From assembly GCA_964651535.1 (NCBI GenBank), contig CAZYYE010000007.1, positions 1 through 8,804 on the forward strand: 8,804 nucleotides of DNA, read 5' to 3'. The notes under the pieces were generated by a model. The model ran no database searches. It was not told the origin of the DNA and was given only the letters and a program-made list of their open reading frames with translations. This stretch comes from Terrimesophilobacter sp964651535 (GTDB taxonomy: Bacteria; Actinomycetota; Actinomycetes; Actinomycetales; Microbacteriaceae). The position numbers were made by a program, and so were the translations under genes. How positions within the stretch are numbered: position 1 is the stretch's first letter; each line of letters starts with the position of its first letter. Below are positions 1 to 6,130 of the stretch, piece by piece.

Positions 1-234
1 GGCGCGCAGCCGGGCGTAGTCGAAGTGGTAGCGGGCGCGTTCCTGCGGAGCGGTATTGGCGGCGTGCTCGGCGAGGCGGTCGATCAGGTCGAGCTGGCGG
101 GCGAGCGCGGCGAGCTGCTCACGCTCCAAGGCGAGTCTGTCGGCAGCGACAGCAGGCTGCAGCGCCGAGAACGACACAGCCAACACCACGGCAAGGGCAG
201 GCCATGCGGATGTGCGGCGGTTGGTCTGTCCCAT
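1..234 (-). CDS. RAQPRD-family integrative conjugative element protein, 5' part (runs off left edge)
   Basis: Reading the minus strand from ATG at 234 gives 78 residues open to the window edge. The start MGQTNRRTSAWPALAVV, a hydrophobic stretch to about residue 27 and an AVAA/D boundary near residues 28-32 form a typical Sec signal peptide, so the product is probably periplasmic. The mature part is charged and helical (EREQLAALARQLDLIDRL, then QERARYHFDYARLR). From memory this matches the small RAQPRD proteins encoded in the conjugation module of PFGI-1/ICEclc-type ICEs; the diagnostic RAQPRD motif would lie just beyond the window and is not seen. A GGGGA ribosome site (minus strand, 243-247) sits 8 bases before the ATG. 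Its exact role in conjugation is unknown to me. It is divergent from the defence genes, which places them as cargo next to ICE transfer genes. Confidence 0.8.
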   Translation of the reverse strand, partial: MGQTNRRTSAWPALAVVLAVSFSALQPAVAADRLALEREQLAALARQLDLIDRLAEHAANTAPQERARYHFDYARLRA

Positions 235-458
235 CGTGCCATTCCCCGTTGAAGCGGATGGCCAGATGCTGTGGCGCGCTCTCGCTTCGCGCCGCAGGGA
301 ATGGGAACTACGGCATGACCGGATTTCCGGGGCGAGATGGCGATCAACCGTGCAATGCTCCCGGGATTGCGGAGTTGGCCAGCGCCTACCGCGGCTTGGT
401 AGAATTGGCTAAACTTGGCAATCGTAATCTACGAAAGGCCAGATCGGATGGTTTCCGG
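235..458. promoter_or_regulatory. Divergent intergenic region with likely promoters
   Basis: These 224 bases separate the minus-strand RAQPRD gene from the plus-strand HTH gene, so they must hold or carry the start signals for one or both directions. Bases 396-437 are visibly more AT-rich than the surroundings. They contain TTGG-type hexamers at 396 (TTGGTA), 405 (TTGGCT) and 415 (TTGGCA), and a TAATCT at 425-430. No pair has a clean 16-18 base spacer: TTGGCT to TAATCT is 14 bases. I therefore cannot name an exact sigma-70 promoter. A near-palindrome CCGGATTTCCGG lies at 319-330. No tRNA, terminator or coding gene is apparent. Confidence 0.4.
396..420 (+). repeat. Three phased TTGG(T/C)(A/T) hexamers
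   Basis: TTGGTA (396-401), TTGGCT (405-410) and TTGGCA (415-420) recur every 9-10 bases, about one helical turn, in the AT-richer patch upstream of the HTH gene. This could be overlapping -35 elements or a binding site for a regulator such as the adjacent HTH protein. The copies are short, so chance is a real possibility. Confidence 0.25.
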
Positions 459-656
459 ATGACTGAAGTCGAGAGCGAGATCCTCACGCTTGAGGAGGTC
501 GCGGCCTACCTCAAAGCCGGGAAACGGACGGTCTATCGCCTTGCCCAGAAAGGAGAGATTCCGGCGTTCAAGCTTGGAGGTACCTGGCGCTTTCGCCGCT
601 CGGAGCTGGATCGCTGGATCGCGGAAAGCATCAACAAGAAGCCGGAGGCGAAGTGA
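459..656 (+). CDS. Small excisionase/MerR-like helix-turn-helix DNA-binding protein
   Basis: This encodes 65 residues from ATG 459. Residues about 9-55 match the excisionase-family HTH (HTH_17, TIGR01764-like): LTLEEVAAYL, then KRTVYRLAQKGEIPAFKLGG, then TWRFRRSELDRWI. The core is an HTH followed by a wing whose arginines contact DNA. The reading frame is open back to an ATG at 204, but family similarity begins only after 459, so the short start is preferred; its ribosome site is weak. Proteins of this kind serve as excisionases/recombination directionality factors or as small regulators. Small HTH genes of this class often stand first in defence loci, and here it lies first in a plus-strand run, which favours a regulatory role. 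Excision control of the host ICE is the alternative, but no integrase is in view. Confidence 0.8.
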   Translation: MTEVESEILTLEEVAAYLKAGKRTVYRLAQKGEIPAFKLGGTWRFRRSELDRWIAESINKKPEAK

Positions 657-690
657 CCGACTACCAAGTTCGTGCAACTGGTCATGGTCA

Positions 691-700
691 AGGGGAGGAG
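691..700 (+). promoter_or_regulatory. Strong ribosome binding site for the 37-residue ORF
   Basis: AGGGGAGGAG ends 8 bases before ATG 709. It is one of the best Shine-Dalgarno matches in the window, stronger than that of the HTH gene, which shows that the short ORF at 709 is, or descends from, a properly translated gene. Confidence 0.6.
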
Positions 701-708
701 CGCTGCCG

Positions 709-822
709 ATGACGCAACAGCTTCTGACGCCGCATCAGAGCCAGTACTACGCATGGCTCCCGACCCTACGCCGCATGGATCGGCAAACGGAACATGCCCG
801 CAAATGGGGAGGTTTGATGTGA
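709..822 (+). pseudogene. 37-residue ORF: probable N-terminal relic of a SNF2-type helicase, possible leader ORF
   Basis: The product begins MTQQLLTPHQSQYYAWL and ends at TGA 820-822. From memory the first 17 or so residues closely resemble the N-terminus of large RapA/HepA-like SNF2 helicases of other defence loci, which begin with LTPHQSQYYAWLLT and follow a small HTH gene. Similarity fades after about nucleotide 760-775 and the helicase ATPase core is absent. I infer that a helicase gene was truncated when the methyltransferase module joined it. The ORF keeps a strong ribosome site, and its stop overlaps the GTG start of the methyltransferase by four bases (GTGA, 819-822), so it could now couple translation of that gene. 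A functional small protein cannot be excluded. Confidence 0.5.
806..812 (+). promoter_or_regulatory. Ribosome binding site that decides the methyltransferase start
   Basis: GGGGAGG lies 6 bases before GTG 819. It overlaps the alternative ATG 804-806, which itself has no comparable site upstream, so it favours the GTG start. Confidence 0.65.
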
Positions 823-1862
823 CACAAATTTCTTGTGTTGATTTGTTCTGCGGTGCAGGCGGATTGACGCATGGCTTCGTTCTGGAGGGTGTGCCTGTCG
901 TCGCCGGAATCGATATGGACCCCGCCTGCCGCTTCCCTTATGAGGCCAACAACCAGGCCCGATTCGTGGAGCGAGACATCAGCAAGGTCACCATCGCCGA
1001 GCTGAAGGCGTTGTTCGGTGACGCCGATCTGACGATTCTCGCGGGCTGCGCGCCATGCCAACCCTTCTCGACCTACGCGCAGCGCTACGAGCTAGACGGC
1101 AAAGATGGCAAGTGGGGCCTCCTGTATGAATTCGCTCGCCTCGCGAAGGGCTCCAGCCCCGATGTCATCACGATGGAAAACGTGCCGACCGTCGCCAAGC
1201 ACGAGGTGTTCCACGACTTCGTGGATACGCTGAAACGGCTCGGGTACAAGGTTTGGTTCGATGTCGTCGACAGCTCTCGTTATGGCGTCCCGCAGATGCG
1301 GCGGCGGATGGTGCTGCTGGCCTCTAAGCACGGCAGCATCGAGATGATCCCGCCGACCCACGAGAAACCGAAGACCGTGCGGCAGGCCATTGCGCATTTG
1401 CGTCCTCTCAGCGCCGGCGAATCCGCGCCCAGAGACAAACTGCACGTCACCTCGACGCTGTCCGAAACGAATCTCAAGCGGATCAAGGTCTCCAAGCCCG
1501 GCGGCACGTGGCGCGACTGGCCCAAGCACTTGATCGCCGAATGCCACCGCGCCGAAAGCGGGCGCACCTACCCGGGCGTCTACGGGCGCATGGAATGGGA
1601 CAAACCTGCGCCGACCATGACGACCCAGTGCTACGGGTTCGGCAACGGTCGCTTTGGTCACCCTGAGCAGGATCGAGCCATCTCCCTGCGGGAAGCCGCG
1701 ATCTTGCAGAGCTTCCCGCGCGACTATGCATTCATCCCGCCGGATGGCGAGGTGAGTTTCAAGGTGCTCGGGCGGCTCATCGGCAACGCGGTTCCCGTCG
1801 ATCTCGGTCGCGCCATCGCCCGCAGCATCAACCAACACCTCGCGTCGGTCGCGGCTCGGTGA
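819..1862 (+). CDS. dcm: C5-cytosine DNA methyltransferase
   Basis: It transfers a methyl group from S-adenosylmethionine to carbon 5 of cytosine in a specific DNA site. From GTG 819 the product is 347 residues. All key motifs are present: I DLFCGAGG (8-15, cofactor binding), IV GCAPCQPFS with catalytic C80, VI MENV (119-122), VIII QMRRR (159-163), IX REAAILQSFP and X GNAVPVDLGRAI. The roughly 100 residues between VIII and IX are the target-recognition region; the site cannot be predicted. The frame is open back to ATG 672, but GTG 819 lies just before motif I, follows GGGGAGG (806-812) by 6 bases and overlaps the upstream stop as GTGA. ATG 804 is the other candidate. vsr follows after 21 bases. 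Alone it could belong to a type II restriction system, but no cognate restriction enzyme is seen, so it fits host protection for the defence operon. The first 30 bases are AT-rich compared with the rest. Confidence 0.93.
   Translation: MTQISCVDLFCGAGGLTHGFVLEGVPVVAGIDMDPACRFPYEANNQARFVERDISKVTIAELKALFGDADLTILAGCAPCQPFSTYAQRYELDGKDGKWGLLYEFARLAKGSSPDVITMENVPTVAKHEVFHDFVDTLKRLGYKVWFDVVDSSRYGVPQMRRRMVLLASKHGSIEMIPPTHEKPKTVRQAIAHLRPLSAGESAPRDKLHVTSTLSETNLKRIKVSKPGGTWRDWPKHLIAECHRAESGRTYPGVYGRMEWDKPAPTMTTQCYGFGNGRFGHPEQDRAISLREAAILQSFPRDYAFIPPDGEVSFKVLGRLIGNAVPVDLGRAIARSINQHLASVAAR
822..838 (+). promoter_or_regulatory. Inverted repeat directly after the methyltransferase start codon
   Basis: ACACAA (822-827), a 5-base spacer, and TTGTGT (833-838) form a perfect 6-bp inverted repeat beginning at the second codon. 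As RNA it could fold over the start region and reduce initiation; as DNA it could be an operator for autoregulation. The stem is short and AT-rich, so its function is uncertain. Confidence 0.3.
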
Positions 1863-1883
1863 TGGACTAACGAGGACCGCTCT

Positions 1884-2342
1884 ATGCCGCAACTCCTGCC
1901 CTCGGCACCCGACACCAGTCGCCGCATGGCGAAGGTGAGGCAGAAAGGGACAGATGCGGAGGTGGCGTTGCGGAGGGAGATGTATCGAATCGGTCTGCGC
2001 TACAGGGTCGATTACGAGGTTCTGAGGAGGCCCCGTCGCGTCGCCGATATCGCGTTTCCCGGGCGAAAGATCGCCATCTTCGTCGATGGCTGTTTCTGGC
2101 ATGGCTGCCCCGAGCATGCCACTTGGCCGAAACGGAACGCGGAGTTCTGGCAGCAGAAGATCGAGGCGAATCGGAAGCGGGACGCGGACACGAATGAGCG
2201 GCTTCGCTCCGTCGGCTGGACGGTACTCCGATTCTGGTCGCACGAATCACCGACCGAGGCGGCAAGAGCTGTCGCGCGCGTGATCGCCACGGTCGACGCA
2301 CAGCGTCGCGTTTCGTCGTCCGGCATGAATGCGAAAAACTGA
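1884..2342 (+). CDS. vsr: Very short patch repair (Vsr) DNA mismatch endonuclease
   Basis: Vsr nicks DNA 5' of the T in T:G mismatches that arise when 5-methylcytosine deaminates, starting repair back to C:G. The 152-residue product has the family signature: SRRMAKVRQKGTDAE (12-26, with E26), RYRVDYEVLRRPRRVADIAF with the probable catalytic D55, then IFVDGCFWHGCPEH (65-78, metal/zinc-site histidine and cysteines), FWQQKIEANRKRD and GWTVLRFWSHE. Where E. coli Vsr has Thr63-His64, this protein has V67-D68, as in the common FVDGCFWHGC subgroup. A GAGGA ribosome site lies 7 bases before ATG 1884. It starts 21 bases after the cytosine methyltransferase stop, the classical dcm-vsr pairing, which implies that it protects that enzyme's sites from mutation. 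A nicking role in defence is a less likely alternative. Confidence 0.92.
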   Translation: MPQLLPSAPDTSRRMAKVRQKGTDAEVALRREMYRIGLRYRVDYEVLRRPRRVADIAFPGRKIAIFVDGCFWHGCPEHATWPKRNAEFWQQKIEANRKRDADTNERLRSVGWTVLRFWSHESPTEAARAVARVIATVDAQRRVSSSGMNAKN

Positions 2343-2345
2343 AAA

Positions 2346-2352
2346 AGGGGAG
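2346..2352 (+). promoter_or_regulatory. Ribosome binding site of the SNF2 helicase gene
   Basis: AGGGGAG lies 11 bases before ATG 2364, a slightly long spacing. A nearer ATG at 2353 is in another frame that does not encode the helicase, so 2364 is kept as the start. Confidence 0.5.
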
Positions 2353-2363
2353 ATGGCAATCGC

Positions 2364-5300
2364 ATGGGGGTCCAAACCGAGCAGCAAGCCCAGACGTATC
2401 GCGCGAGGCCTGAGCCAGGACAACTGGTCGAGGTGCGCCGTCGTCAGTGGGTGGTGGCCGACGTCGATGCTGCTCGGCTGGATACCGGCACTCCCCAACA
2501 TTGCGTGACGCTGTCGTCGATCGACGAGGATGGTCTCGGCGAGGAACTGGAAGTCGTCTGGGAAATTGAGCCCGGGGCTCAGGTCATCGAGCGCGCGGGC
2601 CTGCCCTCGGTCACGGGGCAGGACGATTCGAGCATGCTTGATGCCTTCCTCGACGCCGTGCGGTGGGGTGCAGCCACCAACGCCGACCGTGGGTTTCTCC
2701 AGGCTCCATTCCGCAGTGGCGTCAGCATCGAGGACTTCCAACTCGATCCGCTGGTGCGAGCCATCGACATGGCTCGTGTCAATCTGCTCATCGCCGACGA
2801 CGTCGGCCTCGGCAAGACCATCGAGACCGGTCTGGTCATTCAGGAACTGCTGCTGCGGCACCGTGCCCGCACCATCCTGATCGTCTGCCCTGCGTCGCTT
2901 CAGGAGAAGTGGCGCGTCGAGATGCTGGAGAAATTCGGCCTCGATTTCCGCGTGGTGGACACCGACTACATCAAACGGTTGCGGCGCGAGCGCGGCATCC
3001 ACGCGAATCCGTGGACGTCGCATCCACGCCTCATCACGTCGATGGATTGGGCCAAGGGCGGCGAGGGTTTGCGCGCCATGCGCGACGTGATCCCGCCGCA
3101 CGTCGGCCATCCGCGCAAGTTCGACCTTCTGGTCGTGGACGAAGCACACAACGTCGCGCCCGCCGCAGGCGCGCACTACGCGCTGGAGAGCCAGCGCACA
3201 CGCTTCGTCCGTGCCATCGGCCCGCACTTCCAGCATCGCCTGTTCCTGACCGCGACACCGCACAACGGCTACGCCGAGTCGTTCACCTCGCTGCTGGAAT
3301 TGCTCGACGACCAGCGTTTCGCGCGCAACATCCTCCCCGACGAAAAGCGCCTGAGTCAGGTGATGATCCGTCGCCTGAAAAGCGATCTTGTCGATGCGCA
3401 CGGCAACCCCCTGTACGCCCGGCGCACCTTGCAGGCGCTTGAAGTCCCGTACACGGCGGAAGAGCGCGCGATTCATCACAAGCTGGACGACTACTGTGCC
3501 AGCCGCGAAAAGGACGCCGAGAAAGCGGGCAACGGTTTCGGTACGGTCTTCGTCAATCGCCTCCTCAAGAAGCGTCTGCTCTCGTCGCCAGCGGCGTTCG
3601 CGTCCACCCTGGAAAAGCACGTCGCATCGCTGTCCGAAGCACGGCCCGCGAAGTCGGAAGCGATGGCGGAGCGCATCCTGCACAAGGCCATCCTAAAAGT
3701 CGACGAAGACTATGCCGACGATCAGGAGGTAGAGAACGCCCAAGCCGAAGCCATCGAGGAAGCCGCGCGCCGCTCGATGCCGCTGACGCCGGAACAGCGG
3801 GCGACGCTGGACGACTTGAGGGTGTGGGCTCAACGAGCCAGGAATCAGGCCGACTCCAAGGCCGAAGCCATCCTCGACTGGCTCACGGCCAACCTCAAGC
3901 CGGACGGTCAGTGGAACGATCGCCGGGTGATCCTGTTCACCGAATACCGCACCACACACCAGTGGATGCATCAAATCCTCGCCAGCCACGGCTTCAGCGG
4001 CGAGCGTCTCGGTCTGCTCCACGGCGGCCTCTCCCAAGAGGAACGGGAACCCATCAAGGCGGCATTCCAGGCATCGCCACAGGATTCACCCGTCCGCATC
4101 CTGCTCGCTACCGACGCGGCGTCCGAAGGCATCGACTTGCAGAACCACTGCAATCGGCTCATCCACTTGGAGATTCCCTACAACCCCAATGTGATGGAGC
4201 AGCGCAACGGGCGTATCGACCGCCACGGACAGCGCGAAAAGGAAGTGCTGATCTGGCACCCGGTCGATGGTGGCGACACGAGCGGCGCATCGGTCGGTGG
4301 CCACGGCGAGGACATCCTGCGCGCCTTGCGAAAACTGGACTCGATGCGCGCCGACATGGGCAGCGTCAATCCGGTCATCGCGCCGCAGATGTCCGGTCTG
4401 ATCGAAGGCTCCTTGAAGGATTTGGACACTCGTCTCGCCGAGGCGCGGATCGCACGGGCCAAGAACTTCGTTCGTGCCGAACGTGAGTTGAAGGAGCGCG
4501 TCGCCAAACTGCACGAACGTCTCCTCACTACCAAGCAGGATTTCCACCTCACGCCCGACCACGTCCTGATGGCCGTGGAGACCGGCCTCGCGTTGGCGGG
4601 CCGTCCACCGCTGGAACCCGTCGAACTGGCGGGCGCGCCCTCGGGCAGCGTCTTCCGGATGCCAGCGCTGTCCGGCTCGTGGGCGCGATGTCTGGAAGGG
4701 CTGCGTCACCCGCACACCCAGCGGATTCGACCCATCACCTTCGACCACGCCGTCGCCAGCGGCCGGGATGATGTCGTACTCGTCCACCTGAACCACCGCT
4801 TGGTGCAGATGTGCCTGCGCTTGCTGCGCGCGGAGATCTGGGCGCAGGACGACGTGAAGAAACTGCATCGCGTCACCGTCCGCTCCGTGCCAGATGCGCT
4901 CATCGACGGCCCCGCCGTGGTCGTCGTCTCGCGGCTGGTCGTCACGGGTGGCAACCATCATCGCCTGCACGAGGAACTGACGGTCTCCGGCGGCTATCTG
5001 CGTGACCAGTCCTTCCGCCGCGAGGAAGGTGTCATCCGCGTCCAGCAGTGGTTGGACGAGTCGAGGCCGATCACGGCAGCCCCGTCCCTGTTCGACGCAC
5101 TCCGCGTCCGCTTCGACCGTCAGCAGGAAGCCATCCTGAAAGCGGTGGATGCGCGTTCAAAGGAGCGTCTCCGACACCTGACCAACACGCTCCAGACCCG
5201 CAGGCAGCAGGAAATCGACGACATCGGCACCGTGCTCGACGAACTGGAGAAGGCGATCCAGTCCGAGTTGAAGAAAGGCGAGCAGCCCGAACAGCTCTCG

Positions 5301-5495
5301 CTTTTCACCGAGGATGAACGCACACAACTCCGCCGCGACATCGCCGCGCTGGAAGCGCGCCTCGCGCGCATCCCCGACGAGCGCCGGATGGAAACGCAGG
5401 CCATCGAATCCCGTTACGCCAAGCTCGACGACCGCACCTTCCCGGTCGCCGTGATCTTCGTCGTGCCCGAGTCCACGTCAGGGGTAGCGAAATGA
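2364..5495 (+). CDS. drmD: SNF2-family helicase/translocase, DrmD of a class 1 DISARM-type system
   Basis: This is a 1043-residue superfamily 2 ATPase expected to translocate on double-stranded DNA. Residues 18-35 look like a small beta (SH3-like) N-terminal segment. The ATPase core shows DDVGLGKT (Walker A, 145-152), CPASLQEKW (175-183), DEAH (259-262) and LTATPHNGY (295-303). The C-terminal helicase lobe shows ILFTEYR near 524, LLATDAASEGIDLQ (580-593) and QRNGRIDRHGQ (613-623). Residues about 910-1025 are charged and probably coiled-coil. QLSLF (977-981) fits the sliding-clamp-binding consensus. Length and motif layout fit DrmD, which opens class 1 DISARM operons ahead of drmMI. It starts 21 bases after vsr and its stop overlaps the next start as ATGA. 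All ATPase motifs are intact. A different SNF2-containing defence system remains possible until the genes to the right are seen. Confidence 0.85.
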   Translation: MGVQTEQQAQTYRARPEPGQLVEVRRRQWVVADVDAARLDTGTPQHCVTLSSIDEDGLGEELEVVWEIEPGAQVIERAGLPSVTGQDDSSMLDAFLDAVRWGAATNADRGFLQAPFRSGVSIEDFQLDPLVRAIDMARVNLLIADDVGLGKTIETGLVIQELLLRHRARTILIVCPASLQEKWRVEMLEKFGLDFRVVDTDYIKRLRRERGIHANPWTSHPRLITSMDWAKGGEGLRAMRDVIPPHVGHPRKFDLLVVDEAHNVAPAAGAHYALESQRTRFVRAIGPHFQHRLFLTATPHNGYAESFTSLLELLDDQRFARNILPDEKRLSQVMIRRLKSDLVDAHGNPLYARRTLQALEVPYTAEERAIHHKLDDYCASREKDAEKAGNGFGTVFVNRLLKKRLLSSPAAFASTLEKHVASLSEARPAKSEAMAERILHKAILKVDEDYADDQEVENAQAEAIEEAARRSMPLTPEQRATLDDLRVWAQRARNQADSKAEAILDWLTANLKPDGQWNDRRVILFTEYRTTHQWMHQILASHGFSGERLGLLHGGLSQEEREPIKAAFQASPQDSPVRILLATDAASEGIDLQNHCNRLIHLEIPYNPNVMEQRNGRIDRHGQREKEVLIWHPVDGGDTSGASVGGHGEDILRALRKLDSMRADMGSVNPVIAPQMSGLIEGSLKDLDTRLAEARIARAKNFVRAERELKERVAKLHERLLTTKQDFHLTPDHVLMAVETGLALAGRPPLEPVELAGAPSGSVFRMPALSGSWARCLEGLRHPHTQRIRPITFDHAVASGRDDVVLVHLNHRLVQMCLRLLRAEIWAQDDVKKLHRVTVRSVPDALIDGPAVVVVSRLVVTGGNHHRLHEELTVSGGYLRDQSFRREEGVIRVQQWLDESRPITAAPSLFDALRVRFDRQQEAILKAVDARSKERLRHLTNTLQTRRQQEIDDIGTVLDELEKAIQSELKKGEQPEQLSLFTEDERTQLRRDIAALEARLARIPDERRMETQAIESRYAKLDDRTFPVAVIFVVPESTSGVAK
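5480..5484 (+). promoter_or_regulatory. Ribosome binding site inside the end of drmD
   Basis: AGGGG lies 7 bases before ATG 5492 within the last codons of drmD. Together with the four-base ATGA stop/start overlap it indicates translational coupling. A second ATG follows at once at 5495. Confidence 0.5.
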
Positions 5496-6130
5496 TGACC
5501 TGGCAGGAATATCAGGAGGCCGTCGCCGAGTTCTACGAGCAAATCGACGACTTCGGTAACGTCAGAAGAAACGTCATGGTTCCGGACAAGATCACCGGCC
5601 AGGCACGGCAAATCGACGTGCTCATCGAAATCGAGGCGAAGGGGCATCCGCTGAAGATGATCGTCGATGCCAAGTTCCACGCCGTTCCCATCGATGTGCG
5701 AGAGGTCGAGTCAGTCCTCGCACTCGCTGATGCCGTTGGCGCAAACAAAGCGATGGTCGTCGTGGCGAATGGGTGGACGGAGCCAGCCAAGAAGAAGGCT
5801 GACCATGCTGGATGCGGCCTCGAACTTCTGTCGGTGGAAGATGCCCTCGAATTGATCGTTCCTGACAAATGGAAGATGTGCCCATCCTGCAATGCCGACT
5901 GCATCGTGCTCGATCAAGAAGGTGCGGTCACTCTCGATGGAGGCGCGTGGTTCTGGTGGCTTGCAGGTCAGTGCCGCGGATGCAAGTGCGCGCGTATCCA
6001 CTGCCAAGACTGTGGGACGAAGGCATTCGCCGAACTCCATGGCTCCATCGTTTGTGGTTGCGGACATCGCTGGTCGAGCACCGATGACGGCGTCACCATT
6101 TCATTTTTTGCGGAAGAGCCTGAATGGTGA
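5492..6130 (+). CDS. PD-(D/E)XK (Mrr-like) nuclease-fold protein with C-terminal zinc-ribbon region
   Basis: The product is 212 residues. Residues 1-125 look like a restriction-endonuclease (Mrr/REase-like) fold: helical WQEYQEAVAEFYEQI, then RQIDVLIEI with D42, then LKMIVDAKF with D59-x-K61. Together these form a plausible D...(D/E)XK active site, with D59 in place of the commoner Glu. A conserved-looking AMVVVANGW strand (87-95) follows. Residues 130-192 carry cysteine pairs: C130/C133, C161/C164 (plus C166), C171/C174 and C188/C190, with H192. They suggest one or two zinc ribbons for DNA or protein contact. It overlaps drmD by four bases and the adenine methyltransferase by seven, so it is tightly built into the operon. 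It could be the DNA-cutting subunit or a DNA-recognition accessory. It is not one of the standard named DISARM genes as I know them. Confidence 0.75.
   Translation: MMTWQEYQEAVAEFYEQIDDFGNVRRNVMVPDKITGQARQIDVLIEIEAKGHPLKMIVDAKFHAVPIDVREVESVLALADAVGANKAMVVVANGWTEPAKKKADHAGCGLELLSVEDALELIVPDKWKMCPSCNADCIVLDQEGAVTLDGGAWFWWLAGQCRGCKCARIHCQDCGTKAFAELHGSIVCGCGHRWSSTDDGVTISFFAEEPEW
6112..6118 (+). promoter_or_regulatory. Ribosome binding site of drmMI
   Basis: GGAAGAG lies 5 bases before ATG 6124 and 8 bases before GTG 6127. Both starts are in the same frame and overlap the previous stop (ATGGTGA, 6124-6130), so the true start may be either; the difference is one residue. Confidence 0.45.

Noticed and set aside
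319..330. CCGGATTTCCGG as a terminator hairpin
   Set aside because: The two arms are separated by only two bases, so an RNA hairpin is unlikely, and no T-run follows; kept only as a possible operator.
204..458. Upstream extension of the HTH gene to ATG 204
   Set aside because: It would run through the divergent promoter region and into the RAQPRD coding sequence; the HTH family similarity starts after ATG 459.
672..818. Upstream extension of the methyltransferase to ATG 672
   Set aside because: The extra 49 residues show no family similarity, ATG 672 has no good ribosome site, and the region reads better as the short ORF at 709-822 followed by the GTG 819 start.
1092..2243. Long minus-strand open frame (383 residues) opposite dcm and vsr
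   Set aside because: It lies wholly antisense to two genes with intact family motifs; its translation is Arg/Gly/Pro-rich with no recognisable domain. It is a by-product of GC-rich codon use.
2247..3683. Long minus-strand open frame (478 residues) opposite vsr and drmD
   Set aside because: It is antisense to the intact ATPase core of DrmD, with low-complexity composition and no family signature.
3824..4486. Plus-strand open frame (220 residues) in another frame of drmD
   Set aside because: It overlaps helicase motifs that are intact in the drmD frame; its composition is Arg/Pro/His-rich, typical of a shifted reading of a GC-rich gene.
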